Positions 35,570 through 46,459 of a stretch of DNA of 64,000 bases are shown piece after piece; position 1 is the stretch's first letter, and each line of letters opens with the position of its first letter. The notes beneath the pieces were generated by a model. It was given only the letters and a program-made list of their open reading frames with translations. It ran no database searches and had not been told where the DNA came from. This DNA is from Liolophura sinensis. Taxonomy: Eukaryota > Mollusca > Polyplacophora > Chitonida > Chitonidae. The DNA lies in the NCBI RefSeq assembly GCF_032854445.1, contig NC_088304.1:3660001-3724000 (forward strand). Reading direction: 5' to 3'. The position numbers and the translations under genes are program-made.

Positions 35570-35983
35570 TTACCGTAATAAATTCCCCGGCGATTCGAAC
35601 AAACACGACCCAGCGAGAGGGAAAAACAGCCGTATCAGTCCGTATTGGCTACCAGTGTTACTAGAATAACTTGGAATTAAAGTTACAGTTAAATGAAATA
35701 AAAAAGCAAAATATGACCAACTACGCCGACAACAAGATAGGAAGAGTATAAAACTGTACCACAAAAAAGAGCGCTTCCATAAAAAAAATAAATTACTCAT
35801 ACCTACGAGATGAAATGGTGTTAAGGTATGAACTTTACTTTTTAAGAGGTCATAAGTTCGAGGTATAGAACTTATAGCTTCTAGTATATATTCGCTGGCA
35901 CCGAAATTCGTCAACGTTCGAAGACGGAGATTGCCGAATTCTTTTCGAGCTGGCTGTATATATTTCAAGTCAGCGACGGACAT
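35570..35983 (-). CDS. Uncertain 137-codon reading frame
   Basis: One of the longest ATG frames outside tandem repeats. It begins MSVADLKYIQPARKEFGN and becomes hydrophobic in the second half (LFFLWKRSFLWYSFILFL). No family is recognised and the second half is very AT-rich, so a chance frame is likely. A 68-base direct repeat (AGCGACGG...GAAGGCTACCGAC) at 35971 and 36039 overlaps and precedes its start on the reverse strand. Confidence 0.12.
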   Translation of the reverse strand: MSVADLKYIQPARKEFGNLRLRTLTNFGASEYILEAISSIPRTYDLLKSKVHTLTPFHLVGMSNLFFLWKRSFLWYSFILFLSCCRRSWSYFAFLFHLTVTLIPSYSSNTGSQYGLIRLFFPLAGSCLFESPGNLLR

Positions 35984-36072
35984 TACCGAAGGCTACCGAC
36001 TCGCTTTTCGGTAGATATCATATTGCATATCTCGTTCTAGCGACGGAATTTACTGAAGGCTACCGACTGCCA
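35971..36072 (+). repeat. Two-copy repeat, 68-bp spacing
   Basis: AGCGACGGACATTACCGAAG at 35972 and AGCGACGGAATTTACTGAAG at 36039-36040, both followed by GCTACCGACT. Confidence 0.7.
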
Positions 36073-36079
36073 GTTGCAG

Positions 36080-37020
36080 GGCACCTTCGGGTCGGCGCCA
36101 TCAATGACTACAGGCGATAAACTGACATGCATGACGCTAGTTGACGAGGTGTAAACACTGACACGATCAACGCTATCTCCAACCCATGAAGCCACCTAAT
36201 GCAGAACATTGTAAAATATTCATGTCTTCAGCAAATGCGTTAGCGGAGCCCGTCTTACCCAGGGCCTCTGTCCTATCAGCTCTCATACACCGACGATTCA
36301 TCAAAAATTGGCGGCATCAAAGGAGAAAGTATGAATAATAAATACTGGGTTAGCCTCAGACTTCTGGCTCAGGGCGAGAGTGGTGAGGAAAAGGGCAACT
36401 TTCTGGGCGTAGGTGTCTGGAAAGCTTCCCAGAAGTGTTTTAAATATAAAAGACGGTTGCGGAACAATAGATTATGTTATTAATGGTGGTTGCGGTTGAT
36501 GGACCAAGACAGACACTTTGGCGCATCGTATAGGCCAAAAGGTCACTTGTATAACTATGCGTCTGCGTGGATTACCAATGCCACAGGACATGTGTCCTAC
36601 TTTGCTATATAGCGGTATATACTGCCTCTGTTGAGGAGAAAAAAATCGCGTTTTATATAACTGATCGGTTTATCCTGCATGTATTCCCGAGTGTTGAAAG
36701 GGTACATGAGGTTGCAGCCAGTGTAGTATCCAAGCGGTTATCCTGGGTTCGAATCCTGCGGTAATCTCTCTTCTGTGAATTTTTAGTGAGGTTTTAAAGA
36801 TGATAATAAACGCAGCACTAACGACTTTAGCACATATGATGGAGTTGGGGGGGGGGGGGGGGGAGATTTCACTGGGGAAGAATTACGAGTGCTCAGAAAT
36901 AACCTATCGACCTTCGCCAGTTACCGGACAAACTGGGTTGAACTAGTGACAGCTTGATTCGATCTAACCAACTTTTTGGGCAGAGTTCGATCATCTGAGG
37001 CGATAATTCTGCTGTATATT
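36080..37020. other. Intergenic DNA with poly-G
   Basis: Unique DNA with an uninterrupted G-run at 36847-36864. GGGTTCGAATCCTGCG near 36747 resembles a B-box but no partner A-box or stem is clear, so no tRNA is called. Confidence 0.55.
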
Positions 37021-37022
37021 TT

Positions 37023-37090
37023 ATTTATTTATTTGACTGGTGTTTTACGCCGTACTCAAGGATATTTCACTTATACGACGGCAGCCTTCT
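37023..37090 (-). mobile_element. SINE family A, 3' fragment
   Basis: TTTATTTGACTGGTGTTTTA, CGCCGTACTCAAGG and TTCACTTATACGACGGCAGC in reverse. Confidence 0.8.
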
Positions 37091-37156
37091 GTTGTACAGG
37101 CCAAAAGGCCGTTGAGCACTGATTTCCCAAAGTATAGGATGTAAAGATAACTCAAA

Positions 37157-37623
37157 GGCAATAGAAACACTGAAATGAAGTACATACAAAAACCATGCGG
37201 AAGGCCATAAAGCACTATCCAGGATAGTCCAAGATAGTTTGATTTGCTTTCTTAGAATTTTTCCAACCGAATAAAATGGTTTGAAACACCAGATTCTACG
37301 GTGGCCTGCCGTGACCAAGAGGGTGTCAGTGACGTCATTACAAGGTTTATTAACAGGGTCAAGTCGACAAATGCATTCATACTACTACATGTATATGGAT
37401 TTTTTATGATCTAAATGTAGCAGTCTGTATGTGTTAAGTGGCCAAAACTGATGTGACTTTACTCGTTCGAATATGGTCAGAAATTCCAGCGTAGAATCCG
37501 AAGTTTTAAAATCCATTTTACCAGGTTGAAACTGTCTTTAAAAATGAATCGAACTATTTTCATGGACATTGCTTATGGTCTTCCATCCGACATATGCATT
37601 ACGGTATTGTTCTCTTTTCCTTT
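37157..37623. mobile_element. Foldback/MITE-like element, copy 2
   Basis: The left arm from 37157 (GGCAATAGAAACACTGAAAT, then GAAGGCCATA and CTATCCAGGATAG) and the right arm 37551-37623 (GAACTATTTTCATGGACATT ... TCTCTTTTCCTTT) are imperfect inverted copies. Both match the arms of copy 1 at 16191-16495. The centre shares TTCTACGGTG and GTGACC. It is about 160 bases longer than copy 1. Confidence 0.65.
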
Positions 37624-37671
37624 AATTAATCATGTCGTAAAATTAGGTCTTTCTCATATTTGACTGCAGTG

Positions 37672-37905
37672 CAGCGTAATGACCCAATGGCCTCTCACCA
37701 ATGCTGTGAGGACTCAATCGCTGATAGCTAAAGTCCAGCTCATGCTGCCTTCCTCTCCGGCCGTAAGTGGTAAGGTCTGCTAGTAACCTGTGGCTGGTCG
37801 TGGGTTTCCTCCGGGCTCTGCCTGGTTTCTTCCCACTACAGTGCTGACTGCCGTCGTATAAGTGAAATATTCTTGAGTACGGCATAAAACACCAATCAAA
37901 ATATA
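37672..37905 (+). mobile_element. SINE family A, near full length
   Basis: CTCACCAATGCTGTGAGGAC, AGTCCAGCTCATGCTGCCTT, GGCTGGTCGTGGGTTTCCTC and TACGGCATAAAACACCAATC in order. The 5' A-box region is not clear. Confidence 0.88.
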
Positions 37906-38029
37906 TAAATACTTAATACTTAAATAGACTGCATTTATCAGTTGTTTCTAGTATAGGAAGCTTATATATAGCAAGTATAAGACTCATGTTTGACTTTCAA
38001 CCTATATAAGTAAGATATCTGTCGCTAAA

Positions 38030-38240
38030 TAGAGCCGAATGAAAAGGGTATACAACTTGGTCAGTGAAGTGATGGGTTCGAATCAAACTCTCACCGTTCT
38101 GCTGTGATTTGATCTCTAATGTTTTGTCACGTGTTGCCATGTGTGGTAGTAACTCCCATCCATAAACCTGGCATTTGTCTTATATATGAACTATTCTTCA
38201 GTACAAGATGAAAACACCAGAGGTTTGTTTTGAAGATAAT
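38030..38240 (+). mobile_element. Decayed SINE with second head type
   Basis: GTGATGGGTTCGAATCAAAC (B-box), then CCATAAACCTGGC and CTTCAGTACAAGATGAAAAC, resembling a degenerate family A tail. Confidence 0.45.
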
Positions 38241-38599
38241 AAATAAATACCCTCCCACATGCATATGTTGGCGTATCTGCTTAGCCTTAAAAACTGCATA
38301 CAGCATTTTAAACGATAAACTCAAACATGTAAAAAAGCATCTATGTGATCCTTGACAATTAACAGTTTCGTATATGACATATACATATGAGTAAGTTGCG
38401 TAAAATCAGTCAAATATAATAAGTAGATAAATGGAGAAATAAATATACAAACGCCGTTCTGGATTTCTATTTCCATTTATTTAGTGATTAGATGTTAATT
38501 TCATAAGTTAGGGTTTACCAAAGCCGATAGTATCTGTGTACATGTGAGAAGCCATGGATAGCCTACATGTATGAAGATAGGATCGGCTGATATGGTGCC

Positions 38600-39150
38600 C
38601 AACAACATGGCGGCCATACGGTGAATTCTAATCGTTGTAAGTCTCGCAGAGTCTCGCGCCACCTGTCTTAACTGGTTAAGTTACGTCACCATGGCGGCGT
38701 TGATAAATGAGATAATTGCGATAACTGATAAAAATTACGGGCCGAAGTCTTGTGCTAATATCCAAGTGCAAAGTGCTCAGCAAAGATGGCGCCTTGTAGC
38801 CTAGGCGGCGCTGCTCCAAGGCGTTCAGATTGTGCTGTAACTCGATCGCCTTTAATATTGCTAAGTGGTATCACCAAATTGCCCTTTCAGATTGGATAGG
38901 ATAGGGGTCGTTAGGCCCGATTAGCGGCCGATTACCGCCTGATCAGTGGCGATAGGTCCCCAGCCCGGCGCGTGGTCAAGAGGCAGACGACACGTAATGT
39001 TTACCGGATAGCTTTGGCGCGCTGGAAAAGTAGCCCCCTTATCTTCTCAGAGCGTCGCCTGAAGAGACCGCGTTACGCCATAACAAGATTAGTGCCGCGC
39101 TGCATATTAGAACCTAAACGCCCGTCGCCCTGGTAGAGAATATACAGATC
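38600..39150. promoter_or_regulatory. CpG-richer island with YY1-, CRE- and GATA-like motifs
   Basis: ATGGCGGC-type (YY1-like) motifs at 38603-38617, 38687-38698 and, as AAGATGGCGCC, 38783-38793. TTACGTCA (CRE/ATF) at 38681-38688. Four GATA motifs at 38701, 38710, 38719 and 38726 in 31 bases. The island is free of SINEs and clearly GC-richer than its flanks. No coding frame of note follows on either side, so an enhancer or a lncRNA promoter is more likely than a protein-gene promoter. Function is inferred. Confidence 0.35.
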
Positions 39151-39159
39151 ACGAAAACA

Positions 39160-42100
39160 AACACGGTCTAATCTACCATAACAGGTCCATAGTCAACGAC
39201 ACGGACACTATATATCCCCTGGACAAACATATGTCGGCTTTTGACCGGTAAACTGGATGCAGTACGAAACTATTTGGAATCCATTTCCCTGCACTCCAGG
39301 CACAAATTGTTTCTCACGTTTTATGTAATTCTAGTGTAGCCGCTTACATACTGGATCTTTGAGGAGGATTTTATATCAATTTAAAAGCCTTAATTAATGG
39401 GGGAAAAACTTAATTAAATGTAAAATAAAATGTCGTTGTACACATATAGTAAGCCAATCTATAATATTGGCGTTTTATACACTACATTGTATGTCAGTAG
39501 TTGGAAAGACTGTTTAGGACATATCCACGGACGCTTTGTTTTCAACATCACTTTTATACGCTTGAAATATACTGGAGAACAAGTATATTGTTTTTATACT
39601 TCACCTTCATATAAACAATAAGACCAAACTGAAGTACAGAAAATAAGCTGTACATTTTGTCATGTTTGTGTATGCTGCCATAGACTTCATTTAAAATTAT
39701 TCATACAATATATATATATTTTCTTGTCTACGAATAAATGAATATTTAGCGGTCATATGTTCGCTAAATACTACTATTATTTACACCTCGAATGTTCTTA
39801 GTGTTTATTGTAGTAAATCAGTTGAAGGAAATGCATGGCTTGCCAGCTGATGTCATTAAGTACCTAATCAATTAATTAATTAACAAGTAATGAAGACCGC
39901 CAAGACACCGACTGTAGAAATGAGTGAATTAAAGTTTAAATATGGTGGGGTAGTATAACCATATGTGCGTTTGTACATAGATAGATGACTCTGGTCTTAC
40001 GTTTAGTGTTGACAAGTCGGAAATAGAAGTTTCCAAATGTGTCAAGTTTGACCGTCTGTCTATCAGGTATACACAATAATATTTCACAGTTGTCGGTCCT
40101 GATGAGGCCATTTTTCTAAGGTTCGTAAAACCTGTTGGTCTCTGACGGCGTGGGAAAGTCGGATGACAACGCGCAGTCCTTAATCCGCAACAAACAAGTC
40201 AGTGTTTGGATCCAACCCTCCGCCATCTTGAATTGTCCCCGGGATCACACTGAGCCACAGGAAGTCGATTTCGCTCATTAGGAAGAATGTCTTTTCACCC
40301 GAGCAAAAATAAAAAAAAAACATCACAATTAACGACTCATCCAAACTGACGAACAAACCGTTTCATGACGGTGTGGGAAAAAAATTAATTTCAAGTAACA
40401 GTGTATGTGCCGTTTGGTATTTCTTCACCGCTGATTATTCCCAGATATTTTGTCTTATTTTATTCAGTTTTTAAGATTAGAAATTCATAATAACATTTTT
40501 AATTTTTAAATTGGACGCTTTCCTTGCACTTGATGACTAGGCAACTAAAATATAAATGTATGGTTCCGAATATACATAAATCAAATGAATTTCAAACTAA
40601 TTCATATTTGCTACCTGTAATTATCATATCCGTTTGAATAACTGCATAATTTTTTTCCATCGTGAATCAGACGAATTACATAACATAGACGAAAGTTAGA
40701 AAGAGATATAAAGGGAGAAATATAGGCTTATTGTTTATCACAATTCTGTCTGTCAAATTCGTTCACAAACAAATTAAACATGATTGCTCAGCCTTATAAA
40801 TTTGTATTTTTTTAATAAAACAGACATGCAAGCGCCTGTACATCTAGGAGTTTGAAATGTGTACGCGAGCATATGATTTTTATGTGGCAGTTATATATTT
40901 GCATTACTATATTGTGTACACAGTTATTCGTGCCTGCGTGAATATGAGAGATATTTTTATACTCGAGTTTAAAAACTGGAAAGAGCTGTGCCTCTGTATG
41001 TACGTTGTAAAACAAGTCTGGAATTCGAAATTGAACCCCTTTGCGGTATAAGGATCGGATATTGGCCTACGTTGAACCGTAAACTCTTTTAATGTTCGTA
41101 CATGTACAGCCACATGGTCAGAATGAGCACAGTATATATATAATATTGACTCTAGGCCTAGTTTTTAGATATTAAAATAGTTTTACGTCAAAGTGTTGAT
41201 TGTGCTGTCAGGAAAAGTGACCTTTGTTTTCTTTTCTCTTTTTTTTCCCTTTCTTATCTATAAATTTTACTTTTGCCTTATTGTAAATCCAATATGGCTA
41301 ATAACAATGTTATTACCTGTGACAGTTACTGTCAGTAAAGACGCTCCCTTAAAATATTTAAATTAAAGGACATTCCTACCCGTTCCTACACCCTTTTCAA
41401 CATCCCTTCCCCCTCCGCCCACTATACACTCACGCCACAAACCCCTCTCGCACTGAAAATAACTTTTCGTACTGAAACATGACAAATTTTGGAGAACAAT
41501 TCAACTTGAATAACCGAGGAATGTTTGCATGTGAATATATGATACGTAGCACACGTTTTATTATGTTTGTAATATGTACATATATACATTGCAATGATCA
41601 CACATCATCTGACATTAGTTTATGTTTGTATTATACGTGTCTTCCTCTGATGTCTGTTAAGTATATGTATAATGAGTAATTCTAAATCAGTTACGTCGAA
41701 TATATTGCAGTTAACATCACTGGATTTGTTTCACCTAATGCTGTTTAAGCCATGGTGCTCGGGGATGTATACTTTGCTACTATTTGTGCATTTACATGAA
41801 CAGTTAGAATAAAACCCTGACTGAAGTAAATTGAAGAGAGGCCATATTACGTGTGACCATTTACCATGCAACTATTAAACTGGTTTTACTCTCTGTGCTG
41901 TACGTCTTTAATTATATTGTATAAGAACATACGTGTACATATGTAGAGACATGTACACGTGACTGTACATTTATCATTTGCGAAAGTACACGCGACATCG
42001 TCTATATGACGTCGGTCGGAAATACGTTTCGCAAGTTAAGAGGAAATAGGCTAAGGGAAGTGAAGGTTGTGTTTCGTGTTTTGCTTTGTGGTGTTGTTTG

Positions 42101-42240
42101 TTTTTTGCCTAGACAAAAAGCGATGACTAAGTAAAAGGTGTTCAACAGACCTACGCAGGTGGTTAATGGGTTGAAAGTTAATGGATAAAGACACACCGAG
42201 TCGCTGAATGTCAGGGGCTATAGTGTCAGATGATAATAGC
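39160..42240. other. Intergenic DNA, no gene seen
   Basis: AT-rich unique DNA. CCGCCATCTTG (YY1-like, reverse) near 40221 lies in a small GC-richer patch at 40080-40260. Nothing else recognised. Confidence 0.55.
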
Positions 42241-42245
42241 TAACA

Positions 42246-42406
42246 GTCAAAGCCATATACTTGTCGTGACGTCTACGTATTTCAATATTCTGTAACTTCC
42301 TTTTAGAGTGAGCATTAAGAAGAGTGTCAAAGCCATATACTTGTCGTGACGTCTACGTATTTCAATATTCTGTAACTTCCTTTTAGAGTGAGCATTAAGA
42401 AGAGTG
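42246..42406 (+). repeat. 80-bp perfect tandem duplication
   Basis: GTCAAAGCCATATACTTGTC starts at 42246 and 42326, and the two 80-base copies appear identical. High identity implies a recent event. Confidence 0.95.
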
Positions 42407-42474
42407 TTCCTTAAAAAGTAAAATCGTGTACTTTGGGTGTTGCTTTTTTTATTTATTTTTTTTTTATTATTTTT

Positions 42475-42557
42475 TGTTTTGTTGTTGTTTGTAGTATTTT
42501 CATTGTCTTTTTTTCTTTTTTGTTTTGTTGTTGTTTGTAGTATTTTCATTGTCTTTC
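42475..42557 (+). repeat. 46-bp tandem duplication, T-rich
   Basis: GTTGTTGTTTGTAGTATTTT then CATTGTCTTT at 42481 and 42527. Confidence 0.9.
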
Positions 42558-42629
42558 GCAAGGACTGGAAGCAGGGAAACATCTCAAATATTATCACTTG
42601 ACTACCCGTACACTATTGTATAGTATATG

Positions 42630-42702
42630 CATACTCTCTGACATAAACCTAATGACTGCTCGTCGTCATATGACTGAAAAATTGGTGAGTACGACGTACT
42701 AT
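42630..42702 (+). mobile_element. SINE family B, 3' fragment
   Basis: ACATAAACCTAATGACTGC, GTCATATGACTGAAAAATTG and GAGTACGACG. Confidence 0.75.
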
Positions 42703-42759
42703 GTACTCCTTTTAAAATATTTATTTATTTGTATGCATACATTGCATGTTGTAATAGTG

Positions 42760-42910
42760 TTATTGTGATGTGACACAAGTCGGGTTCTTGGGTGCCAAAA
42801 ACCAAAAAGAGACCATTGGAAACGGTATAAATTTATGCGGTACTTGACGTGTCTGTTTTCGTAAAGCATTAACCTGAGCAGGATTCGAACCCGCGACCTT
42901 GTTGGCAAAA
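42760..42910 (-). mobile_element. Possible tRNA-like SINE head
   Basis: AGGATTCGAACCCGCGACCT is the reverse of a strong B-box (AGGTCGCGGGTTCGAATCCT). No closing acceptor stem was found, so a functional tRNA gene is not supported. Confidence 0.35.
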
Positions 42911-42914
42911 GACC

Positions 42915-44150
42915 TCTGATTTCAATTCATAAAATATCTTATTTAATGATTACAAGTCGATATACTGGCATCCGATTGGGAGAAAGATGCTAACAGTAAC
43001 ACAAGTATTCTTATTATTCGAACTGTAGATGTATGGGTCAGATGTTTTAGCGTTTTTAATCAAAATATACAGTATTTTACCCTAATTCATACTGTGATGT
43101 TGTCAGATAATATGCAATATGTATTAATAAGAGGGTGATTTGTAATCACGCTCCAGTCATATCATTGATTGGCATCGATATCATTTTTGCATTTAGTTCT
43201 TTTTAATATCCACTCCTACTTATAGAAATGACGATTCGCAACATAAGTGGACAGTACACGAAGTGTGTGACATCATGTCCTTGAAAATGGAACCCTGGCT
43301 TTCCACGTAGACGCATGCGCTTTAACCACCTGATCACCGTAAATGTGGGTAACTTTAGACAACGTACGGACTGATAACGGCGATAGCCGTAGGGCGCCCG
43401 TCAACAACTGTAGCCGGCAGTGCACGGACCTGTGTGAAGTCCCGGCGTCAGCATCGTTGAACCAAGTCTGATTCCGTCTGTGAGCGTGCGACAATCAAAA
43501 GCGTTGAAATGGTTGGAAAAACAGTGTGGCTGTCACGCTTTGCGTCTGCGTCATTTATTATGGATGTGATCATGGGTTGGGCGGGAGCTTTTTTAATGGC
43601 ATAGTAAACTAAAATACCCCATCCACTAAAAATCCTAGGGCTATTTGGACGAACTGCTGAAAATTAGTCAGTACTTTAAGTCTGCCCTTATTGATTCTGT
43701 CGCTAAAACACAATACGCAGGCCTGCCTGAGGATAATAGGACCGTCAGAATATCGTTAGCGTCTCCGCGATAAGGGTCTTCCAACCACGCCCCTGTCATC
43801 ACTTCGGGGCTGTCTCGTGACCGGAGGTGACGCAATACTCACAAATGGATCACGTTACTGACCCACGCGAGCGCAAGCCGGCTATGCATGTATCATTGCG
43901 CATATTCACCGTCGTCAGCAACTTTTAATGGAACAGGAGGCGAGTCCAGTAAAACGCGATAAACACTCGAATTTCACTGAAGAAACAAAATGGAAGACTC
44001 TCGGAAATGGGCATTCATCACATGTTTTCACATTCATGAAGTCTAATTATTAGTAATTTCCTGAGAACGTGAAGTGGAATAAATTTCTTAAGTGGAGAAA
44101 CATTGGCTGAAACCTGTACTGAAACCGCAGGAAAATCGTGGACGCAATAA
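42915..44150. other. Intergenic DNA; GC-richer 43280-43500 and 43700-43960
   Basis: Unique mixed DNA. A 73-codon reverse frame at 43273-43494 has no recognised domain. No SINE or repeat noticed. Confidence 0.5.
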
Positions 44151-44152
44151 AG

Positions 44153-44247
44153 CACAGTCTATGATCTATCAACTGAGACAGTTACATTCAACCATATTGC
44201 ACAGTCGATGATCTATCAACTGAGATAGTCACATTCAACCACATTGC
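44153..44247 (+). repeat. 47-bp tandem duplication
   Basis: CACAGTC then ATGATCTATCAACTGAGA starts at 44153 and 44200. Confidence 0.88.
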
Positions 44248-45085
44248 TTGTGTTCTACACATTTTCTAAAATTAAACAGACCTTGTAAATTTGTAAACTT
44301 TTTTGTAAATAATGCACAGGAAACTATTTAAGATAAAAAGTGAAGTGCATAATATAATGTGAAATAAACAAACTAAAATGTAAATGGGTTTTTAAAAAGA
44401 AGTGACTGAAATGTACCGCTCATATACGTACTGAAAACACTAGATAATGTTTGATATCACGGTTGCCGTAGTTATAGAGTTAGGCTCAGTTTATATCTTA
44501 CCTTTTCGTGTCATATTTAGATAACAATTTGGTGTTCTCCCCATTCAACCATTCACTGTAATTACACTGGCCCAAATCGGTAGGCCTCCATCCAACTTAT
44601 AAATAATTCACATTTAAGTTGACACAGAATTGTGACTGGCCCCTCATGTTCATTTCTCTTACACGCCATATTTTGTTAACAGCTTTTTTATCCAGTCTAA
44701 TAATGCGTCCATTCATTTCTCCATCACATTCAACCCTTTTAATGACATGCCTATAGTTTCCGTCATCCGACAATAAATTTGTTTGTCGCCTTTTTTAACC
44801 CAACAAAATTCCTTTTTTCTTTTTTTTTTTTTGTCTTTCATTTCGGGTCTCGATAGCCGTGTTTCTAGTACAGGATAAACGACAGGTACTGTTCACAAAG
44901 AGAGTTAAGAGTAGGTTTGATTAATTGTTTTTATGTATCAACGACATTAATCCAATTTGCCGGCGGCACTTTTCCGAACTGACACTATAGAATACCTGCG
45001 AATCGACAGACTTGGCTACAACAGCCCGCTAGCGCTGTGTGAGAGCCCGGAGTCCGTCACGTCATTGCCTGTATATCTCGCACCA

Positions 45086-45331
45086 ATGGCCGCCAGGCAT
45101 GCTCGCCGCGTGTTTGATCCAGTGATAGTTTGGCGTCATTATTCTGAAGAGTTGTCAAGCTTTTACTTACACCAACTGGAAGAAGGATGTTTACGGGCTT
45201 ATGAATTTCCCCATCATCTCACTAGGGAGGACGTTTATAATGTGTGGGCCTTCTTAAAAGTGCTGAAGCGTAGACCAGTCGCAGTCGTCATACATGATAA
45301 GTGTTCCATTATTCTTTCACGGCGCCAATAA
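45086..45331 (+). CDS. Candidate 81-codon protein, no known family
   Basis: An ATG frame (CACCAATGGCC) encoding MAARHARRVFDPVIVWRHYS and ending SIILSRRQ. Composition is balanced and soluble-looking (VWAFLKVLKRRPVAVVIHDK), with no membrane segment. The frame remains open a further 43 codons upstream without an ATG. TCACGTCA, a CRE-type site, lies at 45057-45064, about 20 bases before the ATG, and the block is GC-richer than the flanks. It may be a small single-exon gene, one exon of a larger gene, or a chance frame. I recognise no family. Confidence 0.25.
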   Translation: MAARHARRVFDPVIVWRHYSEELSSFYLHQLEEGCLRAYEFPHHLTREDVYNVWAFLKVLKRRPVAVVIHDKCSIILSRRQ

Positions 45332-45469
45332 TGTGCGCTGCGGTAATCGTTTAACCCTTGGATGCGTTTATAGGTGGAAAACGGTGTCCGGAGACCCTTT
45401 GAGAACTGCCTGGCGCGATTAAAACACCAGACATAAAAACAGCCGTCAACCAGCGCAGTAATCCACTGT

Positions 45470-45650
45470 CAGTCAGGTCTGTTTCAATCAACACAATAAC
45501 CAGCGTGACAGTCAAGTCTGTTTCAACCAACGCAGTAACCGACTGACAGTTAGATCTGTTTCAACTAACGCAGTTACCAAATGACTGTTAGGTCTGTCCC
45601 AACCAACACATTAACCAGCTTGGCAGTCAGGTCTGTTTCAACCAATACCA
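45470..45650 (+). repeat. 38-39-bp tandem repeat, five copies
   Basis: TCTGTTTCAA-type cores start at 45478, 45517, 45555, 45593 and 45632, each followed by CCAACGCAGTAACC-like sequence. Confidence 0.88.
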
Positions 45651-45741
45651 ATTGATTCCAAGTGTGAACAAACAGTGATTTCTATGGAATCTTATTACAT
45701 CTGTACATATGTAACAGGCAATGATTTTCATTGACATATAT

Positions 45742-46065
45742 TCGGGAGCGGTAGATCCGGAATCAATCCTGGGTCGAGTCACACCTAAGACTTTAAAAAA
45801 GGAAGTTGTAACTTCCTCCCTTGGCCTTCGGCGTGAAGGGGATAGTGCAACGACTGGTTGACCCGTATCAGTATAATGGCTCGGGCGGGGCTGCTTACTT
45901 GCCTTCGGTAAGTCGTCTCAGTGAAGCAGCACTAGATAAAAGAGCGGTGGAAGTCCGTCCTGCAACAAGGAGGTACATTACATACACCCCAAGGATTCCT
46001 TCGTCGTCATATGACTGAAAAATTGTTGAGCACGACGTTAAACCCCAAGCACTCACTCACTCACT
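45742..46065 (+). mobile_element. SINE family B, 5'-truncated, with target duplication
   Basis: The body matches 28619-28976 (GGGATAGTGCAACGACTGGT, GCTCGGGCGGGGCTGC, GAGCACGACGTTAAACCCC and ACTCACTCACTCA). It is flanked by the 13-base direct repeat CATTGACATATAT at 45729-45741 and 46066-46078, a clear retrotransposition signature. The A-box end is lost. Confidence 0.93.
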
Positions 46066-46109
46066 CATTGACATATATACACATCTTGCTGTGTGTGAAC
46101 TGAAACGTA

Positions 46110-46455
46110 TCGTATATCCGTATTTGGACAGACAGTGAGACTTAATCTTACACATATTACAGTATGTGAACAGACCATGACCTTTACTGTTACATATATT
46201 ACTGTATGTGAAAAAATAATGAGATATTACCGTTACACATATTACTGTATGTGAACAGACACTGAGATTTACTGTGACACATATTACTGTATGTGAACAG
46301 ACAATGAGATATTACCGTTACCCATATTACTTTATGTGAACAGACAATGAGATTTACTGTTTCACATATTACTGTATGTGAATAGACAATGAGATTTACT
46401 GTTTCACTTATTACTGTATGTGAATAGACAATGAGATTTACTGTTGCACATACAT
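46110..46455 (+). repeat. 43-bp minisatellite, ~8 copies
   Basis: Unit GTGAACAGACAATGAGATTT, then ACTGTTACACATATTACTGT and AT, with starts near 46166, 46208, 46251, 46294, 46337, 46380 and 46423. A reverse 96-codon frame through it is an artefact. Confidence 0.92.
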
Positions 46456-46459
46456 TAAT

